Source of the DNA: Tretioscincus oriximinensis
Taxonomy: Eukaryota; Chordata; Lepidosauria; Squamata; Gymnophthalmidae
DNA: 64,000 nucleotides
Assembly (NCBI GenBank): GCA_022410635.1
Contig: JAJVDF010000657.1
Location: 298,978 to 362,977, forward strand
Direction: 5' to 3'
Shown here: positions 23,240-35,200 of the stretch, in pieces
Layout of the letters: the number at the start of each line of letters is the position of its first letter
Position numbering within the stretch: position 1 is the stretch's first letter
Program-made: the position numbers and the translations under genes
The notes under the pieces: generated by a model
Database searches by the model: none
Told to the model about the DNA's origin: nothing
Seen by the model: only the letters and a program-made list of their open reading frames with translations

Positions 23240-26200
23240 CTGAAAAGTGCAAAATTAGAATAAAAGAGAACTCTTAGATTATTTGTTTACATTTTTATCC
23301 TGACCTTAAGGCAGGGATCCTCAAACCGTTGGAGGGCTGGACTATAGGTTTTTAAAAAGCTATTTGTATTATCACAGTGTTGCAACCCCCCTAGAAACTA
23401 CCCCCAACCAACTAACTTAAAAAAAAGGCTCTCCTAACTTCAAAAAAAAATATCCTAACTTGTTCTTACCTGGGTTTTCAGACAGCAGCAGGCTGCCCCT
23501 GGTTTTCATTATGCTAGCCAAGGAGAAGATGACATTTTGCAACAATATGCTTGACAGTATAGCTTTTCGTACTGAAAACCCAGGCACTGAATTGTCCACC
23601 ATGTCGAACGTGGCGAAGATCCCCCGCAAGGCATGCACACTGGCTGATCTTCCTCAAAAGCTTTGCCTTTTCAGAATACAGTGATGCCTCTGAAGGAACA
23701 TGATGGAAGGGAGCTGTGCGCATGCGCTACTGAAGAGGCAAGGGATGTGTTACTGTGAACCTGGGACTAGCTGGCTGCTAAGCAGAACAGACGGCAGCAA
23801 CAACAACATCTTGCAATCCGGATAAATGTCCTCAGCAGTTCGCATGTGGCCCGCGGGCCGTAGTTTGAGGACGCCTGCCTTAAGGTCTTGGAGTGGGTTA
23901 CAGTAATAAAAGATAATGAATAAAATGAACGTACTTAAACAATAACTCCTGAATGTGGGAAGAAGAAGCTGTTTTCCCAGCCAAGGACTAGCTCTGCACT
24001 GATCTTGTGAACATATAACATGAAGGAACTTGACACACTTCAGGGAGGAGATTAATAGCACATCCATTTTTGTTATTTATACTGTAAAGCAGCAGGCAGA
24101 AAACAGCAACCACAAACAATCTAAACTTGAGAACATTACTAGAGTGAGGGACCATGATAACAAAACTACCCATGTTAAGCAAAGGGGGTAACGTAATCAC
24201 CAATTCCCACATGACAGCAAAATTAGAGGTACAAGTTTCATGCCAATTCTTTACAGGAGAATGCAACCCTATTGAAATTGGGGTGCTTCACTGTTTCCCA
24301 GAGTACCAAGTCCATAACACACAGGCACTTAGTGGTGTGTTATGCTTATCACCTTGCATCTTTCAGCAACTTGTGAAGATATTCCTGTTGTGCCTTTGGA
24401 AAATGCCTGCTTCAACTAGTTTTATTGTTTTCTGATGGCATGTCACTGTATAGGCATAAGTCTCCATGTCTCATAGCCTTGGTTTGAGAACGGAGCACCT
24501 GTGNTGTCTGCTATGCCTCTATAGACCTTATAGATTGAAATATTACCTCACTTAAGATGATCCATACAGGAGAGTCAGTCTGAATGGTCAGTCGTATTGC
24601 TTCCAGAGGCCCGAAAGAAGGATCCACTTCTCCTTCAGCAATGCCCCTTGAAAAAGAACCTGTGAACCAAAACAAAAGATTGAAAGCAAACCAGTAGTTT
24701 CACAATGAAGTTCCCTTCAGAGATGGCAACGTGAAATCTAGATTCGGTGCAATCCACTCACACTTTAAAAAGTGCCAGGAAAGAAAATTGTGATTCTGCA
24801 TTCAAATGGTGCACTTGGGTCTCCTTCAGTCTGATGTGGTCAATGATGATGCTAATTTGAGAGCCAGTTTGGTGCAGTGGTTGAGTGTTGGACTCGTACC
24901 TGGTAGTCTCCCAGTTCGATTCCCCACTCTTCCACGAAAGCCAGCTGACCTTGGGCCAGTCACAGTTCTTTGAACTCTCTCAGCTCCACCTACTCCACAG
25001 AGTGTCTGTTGTGGAGAAAGCAACAAATGCTATGTGCGCCGCCCTATGGTTGGCTGCCCTGAGACCTTTAGGTATAGGGTGGGATACAAGTACAAATAAA
25101 TAAATATAATAATATAAAGGGGCTACAATTTACAGGAACGGGCTGTCAAGGGATATGTAAATGAAAAAATGTTGACAGTCCCTGGCTTACACAGCGGATA
25201 ATAATCCAGAGGTCTTGAAGGCTCTATAAAGCTTTTATGTTATGTCAGCAATGCTAGAACTGTATATATACCCTTCTTGTTTTGTGCTCTTTATAAAGTT
25301 ATTGATTATTCTTTTTATAATTCATTTCTTTTTTTCCTGGTACATTTTCAGCAGACTCTTCCACTGCCTTATTTAATAACTGAATTCTAACAGCTATCAA
25401 ACAGGCTATAGGAAGAATTGGTCGAGGAAAGAGAACACATTGTATTGCTCCAGAGGGAAAATGTGATTTTCATAAATTTCTGAGAAAAAAGTGCCATCCC
25501 CTGTATAACTATGGCTCTTAATATAGCAGACCTTATCACCTCTGTAACTGTATCCTTTGCTTTCCTTGCTTCTATGTGTTAGAAATTTGCTAAAGATGGA
25601 ACAGCCTTGCTGAAAATGGAGATATTTCTGAATCATAGGAATGCACAGATGGAAGAAATTCCAAAAAACATTTTTTAATTTGTGTACCCTTTGGCAGTCT
25701 GTTTCTGCAAATATGATCAAATATCATTCCTATTTCAAATATTCGAACATTATTCAACTTTTTATACTTATATTTTGTCATTATTAATATTTATGTTGTA
25801 CTAACCATGCACTTACATGTTTTACAAAGTATATAAAAATACAAAATAGAAAATAAAATGTGAAACGCAGTGTTAAGGACAAGCAAAACAAACAACAGAA
25901 TTAATATAGGATAACAATAAAGATATTGTTTGCAAGAAAAAACGAGGCCTGTCAAATGCCCTAGTGAAAAAGAGTATTTTTAGTTGAAGAACACTAGAGT
26001 GAGAGAAAAACAAAGATGGGTGGAAAATCAGTTCCATAGTTAAGAAGCAAGAAAATAAAAAGAGTGTAGATGGGACCAAGATGAACCGGGAGTGTGGTGA
26101 GGTTACTAATTACTGGAACAAGATATGAGACCAGATAAATTAAATATTGGGAACTCAAATAACTAGGATGAGAGAAATATGTATTTTATTTAAGAATCAA

Positions 26201-29200
26201 TATTTAGTGATGCAATTATTAATAGCTGCGCAATCAGTTTTGGCAGTGGGGTAGAAATTAAGGCCTGAATGGGGAGTGAAAAAATGGCATTATTATATTC
26301 TGGAACAACTCCAATATGATCTGATAAAACAAAGTAGAGAATGTCTGGAGGCAGAGAATATGAAATGGAAAGGCATTGGAATAAATTACTGATTAGAAAC
26401 CTTTTATTACAGATTGATGAAAAGGATACATTATTTGTAGATATTAATGATTTATTAGAGATTATGAGAAGGCAATAGAGAAAATTAATTTTGTATTTCC
26501 ATTCCTAGAGAGACGGTTGATTGGGGAGGGGGGTGGAAGGGGGGGGTACCGGTGTATGTGTGGATCTGTGTATTTTGATTGTTACTGATGTTTTTTTTAA
26601 TTCATGTTCTCATTTATATCTTTGTTATGTTTTGTTTTGAGTTTTGTGTGTTGTTTTTGTAAAAGAAAATATATTAAATAACAAAAAAGAGATGGGAAGC
26701 CAGTGAAGACATTTGAGCAATGGAGTAATGTGCTCAAAACAATGAGACTAGAAGATAATTCTGACTGCTGTGTGCTGGATAATCACACGAGGTCAAAGAT
26801 GACAGGTATGAAGCCAGACTATAAGAGAATTGCAATAGTAAAGTTGAAAGGTGACAAGGGCGTGAACAAGGGTCTTAGCTGTGTTGGTGGTCTGATTTTA
26901 GAAAAGTTGCAGTATTTAAAAAGAAATGACAGATTTCATGGATCCCTATGGGAACCACATTTGGAACAACTATTTGCAATGTTCACAAAAGCAAAAATCT
27001 CTAGAGATGAAAATGGATGGCAAATAATAAATTATCAAGCCGTGTCAGAATCCAATCAGATTTATATATGCAAATAACTATTGTTTTCTGCCTTCTCCCT
27101 GGAAGCAGCCTGTATTTAAGAAATTTATTCTGCAAACTCTCAAATGTCCAGTAGGTGCCACTACATCATCATCAATCATTATCCAGGGATGCTGATATCT
27201 CCTTCACAACAATAATTATATATATAATTATTGCTGTGAAAATATACTGGTTAATTCAAATACAGTCTTCTGATATGACCTTTACAAAAATACCACTAAG
27301 CAATATCTACACAATAAACTTGAACAAAGGGGGGGGGGGTGTCTTAACATTTGTGAGAGAACCATCTATTCATCTTTCACAGGAGGTGGCATCAAGAAGT
27401 GGGTGGTTCCATAGATTTGAGAAAGAGCCCCACTCAAAGAGAGGTGGGGACAACAACATCCTCAAGATCAACAGAGCCTTGGTCATCAACATGGTCCAAA
27501 TGATCTCTATTGAAGAAAGCCCAAAGCTGGGAAACAATTACAACAGAGGGAAGCACTTCTGGCTACTGCTTTCATACAAGTGTCAAATGATATGAGGCAA
27601 ATCCAGAGACATTACAGGACCATACACTTGTCTCCTGGGCTAGAATACCTACATCCAATTGTGCAGGGATTTTTTTTAAAGCTTTACCAAATCTCACGCA
27701 CTGAAATGGGAGAAGGGAGGTCCTCACAGTGATATACAATTTGGTTTGAATTTGGGACACTCCAGATACATTCCTAACAATTGCTGATAGCGCTCCCAAA
27801 CTGAATCTTAGCAACACCATTGAAGACTTAGGGTGGATTACAATCAATCTAATAGAAAGTATGTAAAGATGAGACACAACACTGCATGTAGTTGTTTATT
27901 GTTTTCATCCACTTCTACGGGTTGCAGTTTTCAAAATCAGCCAAGACTGGAAATATTTGAAAATAGTTGTCTATTTGCTGTGATTTCCAGCTACTGGTTC
28001 TGTTTTGTTTTAACATAAAATGTCCCAAATCAGGCTCCTACAAAATAATGTGGTTTACCAAAATAATTCTGAAATGAAAATGAAAACTATAAGGCACTTT
28101 TCCTAACTGCAAACTCTTGTATCTGTACCAGAAAACAGGGTAAGAAATCACTTGAGAAATCAAGAAGTCCTTTCAATCTTTCTTTTCCTAGTTATCTGAT
28201 TGTATATCGCTGCTGTTTTTCCTTGTCAGTATCTATCAAATCAATCCTTTCATCTTTGGTAAAGCTAATCTGCAGACTATTCCTGTTTGTACTGTAACTA
28301 CCTACCTGATCAATACTGCTGCAGTCTTTTCACTTCTGTCAGTTGGAAATGTCCCCACTCAATACACCCCCTGCCTGTCTTAATCTGAAGAGTCACATTA
28401 CCTCTCCCTGTCACCCTGTTGCTCTCTACATGCATTTCAAGATTCTAGGCTTGCATTGAGCACTGTCTCTCTCAAACCAACTCATCTCTTTCTCATTTCT
28501 TCCTTTCTACATTTAACATCTGCCCCATTCTCCCTGCAAGCTTCCAGCATAACCATAATGGAGCTTCTTAAGCTTTGAAAAGCTATTTCCTTTCCCATAA
28601 AATCAAAGCAGCTGCCTTCTTAGGTTGCACTTTTGTTTCTGTTATTTCAATGAGAGCGGGAAAGTGGAAGCACAACAGAAAAGTCACTGAAAGCCTTGTT
28701 TTTGCAAACTCAAGTTATATTCTTGCTTACAATGTACCAGGATGCTAAAGCTGTGCTGCTACCACATCTCCCCAACCCTCCACCATCATACAAACAAGAT
28801 GGTAGTTTTCTAAAAGCTCTCCTACACTACCCCGCTACTTTTCCTATTCTCACACAATGTCTTCTCATGACTCTTTTCCTCTTTCTAGAAGAGAAACTCT
28901 GGGGAGTCTTCAAATAAAATCAGCATGGGTGGTGGTGGGACGAAATCAAATTCCTCCTGATTTTATAGCAAGGGGGCCTCATAGCTCATTAAAGCCTAAC
29001 AAGATAAAGTTGGTAGTGTAAGTTTTCAGATCAATGAGTCCAAGAAGGTGATGCAAAGAAGTNGACCTGTCTATGAAAGCTCATGCTCCCTAAGCTTTTC
29101 TTCTTAGCCTCTAAGCTGCTGCAAGACTTATTTAGCAGTGGGGAATTAGCCTGCTGCCTCTGTCTAATACAGTGGGCTCTAACACCCCTCTCCCGCAGGG

Positions 29201-32200
29201 CCCCGCACCCCACCTCCTGGTGATGGTATCCTGAAGTGTCGGGGATGATGATGCTACCCCAGACTTCCCCCCCCCACCGCTGCCAATGACCTAAAGGTCC
29301 GCCTGTTCCACCTAGCGGCCAGCACTGGCAATACGTCAGACCTATACGAAAATGGTGTCACTGGGTTCCAGCTCGGACTGTGTTTTATAGTATAGGATTC
29401 TGATCCAAGATTCTGATGGCTTGTTTGCATAGATTTTTATAGTATAACACTCTTATTTTAGACTGTTGGGTCAACTTACTTAGAATATGCCTCTTTACAG
29501 TTTTCTGGTTCTCCACGCAAATCCCATGGACTTTCCAAGCTGTAATTTGAGTCTTGGTCAATTTATAGCCAAGTCACAAATGCTAGAAGAGTTTTTTTAA
29601 AAAATCTAATAACAAAAGTCTGTATATATACAGATGCCATTATTTCATTTAATGCACAAGATCCTTTTAAAAGTACCAAGAGAACTAAATAGACCAATAA
29701 ATTGCACATTCTGAATATTGTAACTTTCTCAGATAAAAACTCCACACACACAACTGTNTCTCTCTCATTGCAACCCAGACTTCTCCCTGTTACAAACATA
29801 TTCTCAGAGTGTGCTTGTCTTTCCTAAGGTGGGAGAACAACCTGTCACTAGAGCGCTGAACACCAGTTGACTGTCACCTGCACTGCTGCCGTGTCTTTCT
29901 CAAATCACCTCAGGGAAATTTGCTGCTCCAGACTCAATTTGCCAACTGGAGACCTGCCAGTTATTTCCACTGAACAATCAGTCGGCCTTTCCTGTTCCTA
30001 TTTTCCTGGATTACAATTGCTAGAATAGTTTAAACTCTTGGGAAATTAAAAATCCATTGTGTTTCTAGGTTAAGACAGCTAAGCCACAATATTTCAATGT
30101 AATATGTTTCAATAATAATATTAATAATAAAATGATGAAAGCAGAAACAACAGGGTAACAATAATGTGAATTCTAGGTAAACCTAAAGAAAAAAGCCCTC
30201 AAATCAAGCATGGTTCTTAGTAACCAAACAGATGGCATCATGTAGCGGTTCTGGTGACAACACATAATTTGCATCTTGACTTGTTTGGATTAAATCTGGA
30301 ATCTGTCATGGAGTTGAGGTCACTCATAATTTTTTGATAGCCTAAAAACAAAAAATGTATAGAGTCCAGTATATATATAGGGGTTGTTATAGATAAAAGA
30401 CGTTCAGATATAGGGCGGGGTATAAATATAAACGAACAAATAAATAAATATATACTTGAGTATAAGTCTAGTTTTTCAGCTCATTTTTAATTCCCTCGAC
30501 TTATACTCGGGTGCACTGCTTCCCTGGTGCCACCTTGGCCTCTCCCTTCCTCCACTTTTCCCCCAGCCACAGGTGGGATTACATTTCCCAGCATTCCCCA
30601 GTGTCTTCCCTCCTCAAGTCTGCGCAGTTGTACATGGGCAGCTGTTGCTTCCTTTGTTGCCTCCCTCTGAACCAATGCCTGAGGTGGGTTTCAGTAGCGC
30701 CCCCAGTGCGCAGGCCCCGGAGGAGAGTGTGGCAGTGGCAGCAGAGATCATACATATCTGGCAAGGTGAGGGCAGTGTAGTATCAGAGCCTCCCTGCTGC
30801 TGGCATCCTCTATGTATAGAAACTCTAGGGAGCAATTTAAGATTAATGATGAACAGATTATGGTTTTAACTCATGTTTATTCAGATTGCCTTGCCACTAT
30901 AGTACTGTCGACATTTGCATTAATATTATTAACAGACAAAGTCACTTTCTCTAGATTTTAAAACAATGAAGTGTGCAAATGTTAAGCCCTTTAGAAGTGA
31001 CAAAATATCCTATCCATTTTCGGATGGGCAGGAGGGAATGAACTGAAATAAACATTATTTTCTCCTCAAGCCTCCATTGCCAGCGCTCTTTTTGAAATTG
31101 TGTTACTGAACAGTAATGTTCACAGTGCTTCATCCCCAGCATGCGACTGTTTGCTTTGAACCACCAATTTACCTATCTGTATGTAGCCGTCAGATGTCCT
31201 GTGGTACTTGAACGCTGTTGCTCTTCCTTCCTGCAGGGCTTCCTTATCTGACTGAAGGCTCTGAACAAGGAAACAAACAACCTTTACCATAAAAAGAAGC
31301 CAGCATCGAGAATTTAAGAAGCCTGCTGTGGCTAAAGCTTGAACCACTGTGGCCACAAAACATCAGGCAATGTTTGTTTTTCCAAAGGCAGAACATTACT
31401 CTTGCCAGGTGGCCATTAGAACATTTGTTCTAAGCCACAACATGCTTGTCTGCCTTTGGGTGTTAAATATGACAATGAAAGAACGTTGCCTCTGGATCCC
31501 AGAATTGAAGGCTCTGGTTTCAGATTATTATACAGCACAGCCTTCAAGAGAGTTTGCAATGGCTGTAGCATTCACCCAGGACTGAATGAGAAATAGACCC
31601 ATGTGGCCTTGAGCATTCACAATCAGTGGCATGCAGATTATCATCATCCTCTTTCTTTTGATGAAGACGCTGAGGAAAGCACTGAGGAATCACTATTTTG
31701 CAGTGTTTGAAGAAGTCTTACTTCTATTCTTTCAACTCTTCTAATTCTCTATGATAAGGGGAGCAGCACACTTACATCAAATGGTAAAACTTCTACAGTT
31801 GTATTGAAGAGTTTGTCTTCAGGGTGTTCTATGTTGCCACTGCGGAAGAAAAACCTGTGTGGAGAAAATCAAAAATCATAGCACATAACCACTGGGGGGA
31901 CATATTTGCAAATAAAATAAAATAAAAATAAGAAAGGAATAAATCTAAGACTGTGCTGTAGCTAGAAGCAGTTTAGAAAGCAAATAAAATAAGTAGATCT
32001 AAATCTACTTTACTATTTTCCCTCCTTCCCAGCCTTGGTCAGGCCATGTTTTAGTGCCCATCAGAAAAGTACAGGAAAGAAGTAGAAACCATAAGTGCTT
32101 GCCAAGCAAATGCTGGTAGTGTGGCTTCTTTTTTATAAAAAAAAATCCCTGGTTTTGCCTAAGTTTTATGTATCTCCTGCCATTCTGTCTGCTGCCTTTT

Positions 32201-35200
32201 GACAGCATTTAAATTTTCCACGCCGGAGCAGAGGCTGGCAAAAGTCAGCAGCATCAGCAGGGGATCTGCAGAGATCTCCCTCACTCCCACCCCCACCCTG
32301 ATCCTTGGNAGCACTTCTAGGTTTGTGAATTACATTAAGCTTCACTTTCAACAGTTTTCTAAGCAAAGTTTACCCAGACACTACATTGCTGTGCAAATGG
32401 TGGATGGCCAAAGGATTTCCCATTTGGACTAAGTGGAAACGGATGTGGCCAGTGCATAGTCAGATAGCTTTTATGTCCAATTTTCCACTAATGAGAACAC
32501 AACCCAAGATTCTGTCTGCACTAGGCCTTCACTAGCATGTACACAGCAGGCTCCTATTTGGAGATGTAGCCCAGAATAAAGCTCAGTGGGGACAGGACCT
32601 AAATGTGTGAAAAGGTGATTTGCTCCTACAGAAAACCCAATGTGTTTGTGTATTTGTGTAAGGGAAACTAAATGCACATACTACCAATTATAGACTGATT
32701 GTTTGATTGCATTTGAAAATTAAGTACTCTGTTTCATCTGAATGAATGTAAGTAAGAAGTGCAATTATCCACTCCTGGGGTGAGAAAGGATTTTACTGTG
32801 CAGCTAAGAAATGATTGCACATGCAATTTGGATATATGAATGGCTTCTGGGAAGAATAAAAGCACACAGATATGCTGTTTTCAATGTAACAACAACAAAT
32901 GCTCCCTTATGCTTAGGCACATTTCTCAAAATGAATCTTAAGTTTGGTGCACGGTTCTTACAATCTCGTGTCAAGCAGTGGATGGGATATGGACAACCTA
33001 TGGCCTTCCAGATGTTGGTGAATGACAGGCTCCATCATGAGACCTTGAGAATCATATTCCATTTATTCCAGCATTCATATCTGCTAATGTTCAGGCAGAT
33101 GGAAAGCCTGCAAGGAGGACAAAGTCCAAACTACTACACCATACTAGATGAGGCTGATGAACATGGGAGTCTAAAATCACCATGGGGAGTGGGGTATATG
33201 ATTTACTATCTCTCTGGTTACTAAAATTCTATAGAAGACACAAAGTAGCATTGCATGGGAGAAGAAAAATGTGAAAGAGATGTGTTCTATTGCTATCATG
33301 AGTGAGCAACAATTTTAATTATCTGGCTCTTAAACAATATTCTTCCATAGCTGTGTCATCTTACTGCATATCTGTCTGAATGCAAGCTCAAGTGTTTGTG
33401 AAAGTAAAAGTAGTCCTCTCCTTTTGATATAAGCAGCATTCCAGTGTGATGAACAGAATTTTAACAAAACCACTTTAAAATAGCAAACTAACTTCATCTA
33501 AACAGCCAGACAGCAGGGAAACACCCACCCATCCCCACACCCACCCATCCCCACACCCAAACCAGAAGCATTCCTCAGAGGGATAAATGTACTAATATTC
33601 AAACACAGTAGCAGCCAGAATGTTGGAAAGGGGGAGGATTATTAGATAGATGGACATTTCTTGTTGAGTTTTGATGCTGGCAAACTGGGTTTTCTTCCGA
33701 GCAGCAGACTGGATTATGATATGCAATCCAGATAATAAAGGTTGTATACGCTGTCCTCGACATAAATGAAAGAGGTTCAATTGTGTGAAGTCTTGAGCAG
33801 AAAAAGCTACATGCCTTGTGTCTAAAGGAAGATGCGCAGTCTTTTGTTTCTATATGCTTCCCACATTCAAGTAATTAATAAAAGACCAGACATCCTCCAC
33901 CCAAAGAGCTTTATGGCAGCTAGCCAAGGAAAAGATCAACTTGTTAACATAAGGAAAAAAACTCCTCAAGACTTACTGAAGCATAGTCAGTAAACCCTGA
34001 ATATTTGGGAGGCTAGTTTCTCTAAAATGCATACAAATACAGACTTGGAAATCTGGAGAAATGGAGACCTATGTAAAAATGGGAGTGAGGGGAGCTGGTT
34101 TTAAAAAGCCTCTTACTCCATTTTCCTCATAGAAATACTTTCATTCTGTCCCTTCCATTAAGAGCAACAAGAAAAATGTAAGAACGTAAGGCACAGAAAC
34201 TGATAACTGGCATTTTCACATTCTGAATACACAAAACTGAATTATAAATTTTCTGCTTGATTTTTACTCACAACACCTTTGTCTTGTTGTTATATTATAC
34301 AGATATAACCTCTAATGCTACAATTTTTCACATAGGATAGCTAGATATTTGTGCAAAATTGTAACTTCAAACCTGAATTGCTGTGATGCACTCTGGGTAG
34401 GGTTACTATTGCTGTCCAGAAGTCATAACTGATGAAAATCACAACAGCCAGGGTGTTGAGTGGGAAACCTACTCTTTATTTATTTATTTGCATTTCTACT
34501 AATGCATATGTCATATTTGTGTTTAAGACTGGTTGCAGAGTCTTAATTGACTGGTTGCCAATTAGCTACTAAACCAGAAATAAGATTTCATGCTTGGTAT
34601 ACAATTTGGCAGTAAGATACATGTTAAATTAGCTTCCTCATTATAGACCTATAAGATCATTAAAATAATCTGGAGAGTTTCAGCTATGGATTGGTTACAC
34701 TTTTACTTTTAAAACTGCCTTTATTTTTAATCTGCCTTTTTTCTGGTTTAATCTAGGGAAAATAGATTAAGCTCATTCTTCAGGACTGAAGAAGGCTTAA
34801 AAATAAATGTATGACCAGGCTCTTGTTGCTTTTTGTCTGTATCACTGTCATGACAGGCCAGGCTAGGATATACTGTTAATTTTTTTGTTTGTTTCTAATT
34901 CTTTTATTTGGTTGTTGGATTTCAGATGAAAGAGAGAGACAACAACAGAACCTCTGATGATAGGCAATCACTTAAAAACCTTAAGTACAGATAACAGCTA
35001 GGGTTGCCATACGTCCCGGTAAANCGGGACAATCCCGGTTTGGGGGACTAAAATATAGTCCCCTCCGGGTTTTAAGCTAAAATCCCGGCTTTTTACATTC
35101 CCCGATGCTGCATGAGGGAATGTAAAAAGCTGGGATTTTAAAGGAAAAGCAGCCGTCAGAGCTGATGGCTGCAGCGCGCGCAATGCTTTCCGGGGTCCTG

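Larger units (their letters stand above)
24660..31172 (-). other. MGAT4B: MGAT4B intron, 6.5 kb
   Basis: Between the GIAEGEV exon and the SDKEALQEG exon. Contains a SINE (24859-25116), a LINE-like 3' end (26490-26690), a 'CTATGAAAGCTCATGC' repeat copy (28985-29130), a SINE tail (30395-30450) and a hairpin repeat (30454-30512). The frames at 26703-27077 and 27155-27595 have no recognisable product. Much of 25720-27120 looks repetitive but is unidentified. Confidence 0.8.

Noticed and set aside
24859..24935. Functional tRNA gene
   Set aside because: The A and B boxes belong to the head of a SINE; the sequence continues into the SINE body and does not fold as a mature tRNA.
26703..27595. 124- and 146-residue frames that might be a gene
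   Set aside because: Adjacent frames are not linked by splice sites that I can support, no known motif is present, and they lie in repeat-like sequence inside a MGAT4B intron.
33520..33565. CRISPR-like direct repeats
   Set aside because: Only two adjacent copies of a C-rich 16-17-bp unit without spacers; a short tandem duplication in a vertebrate intron.
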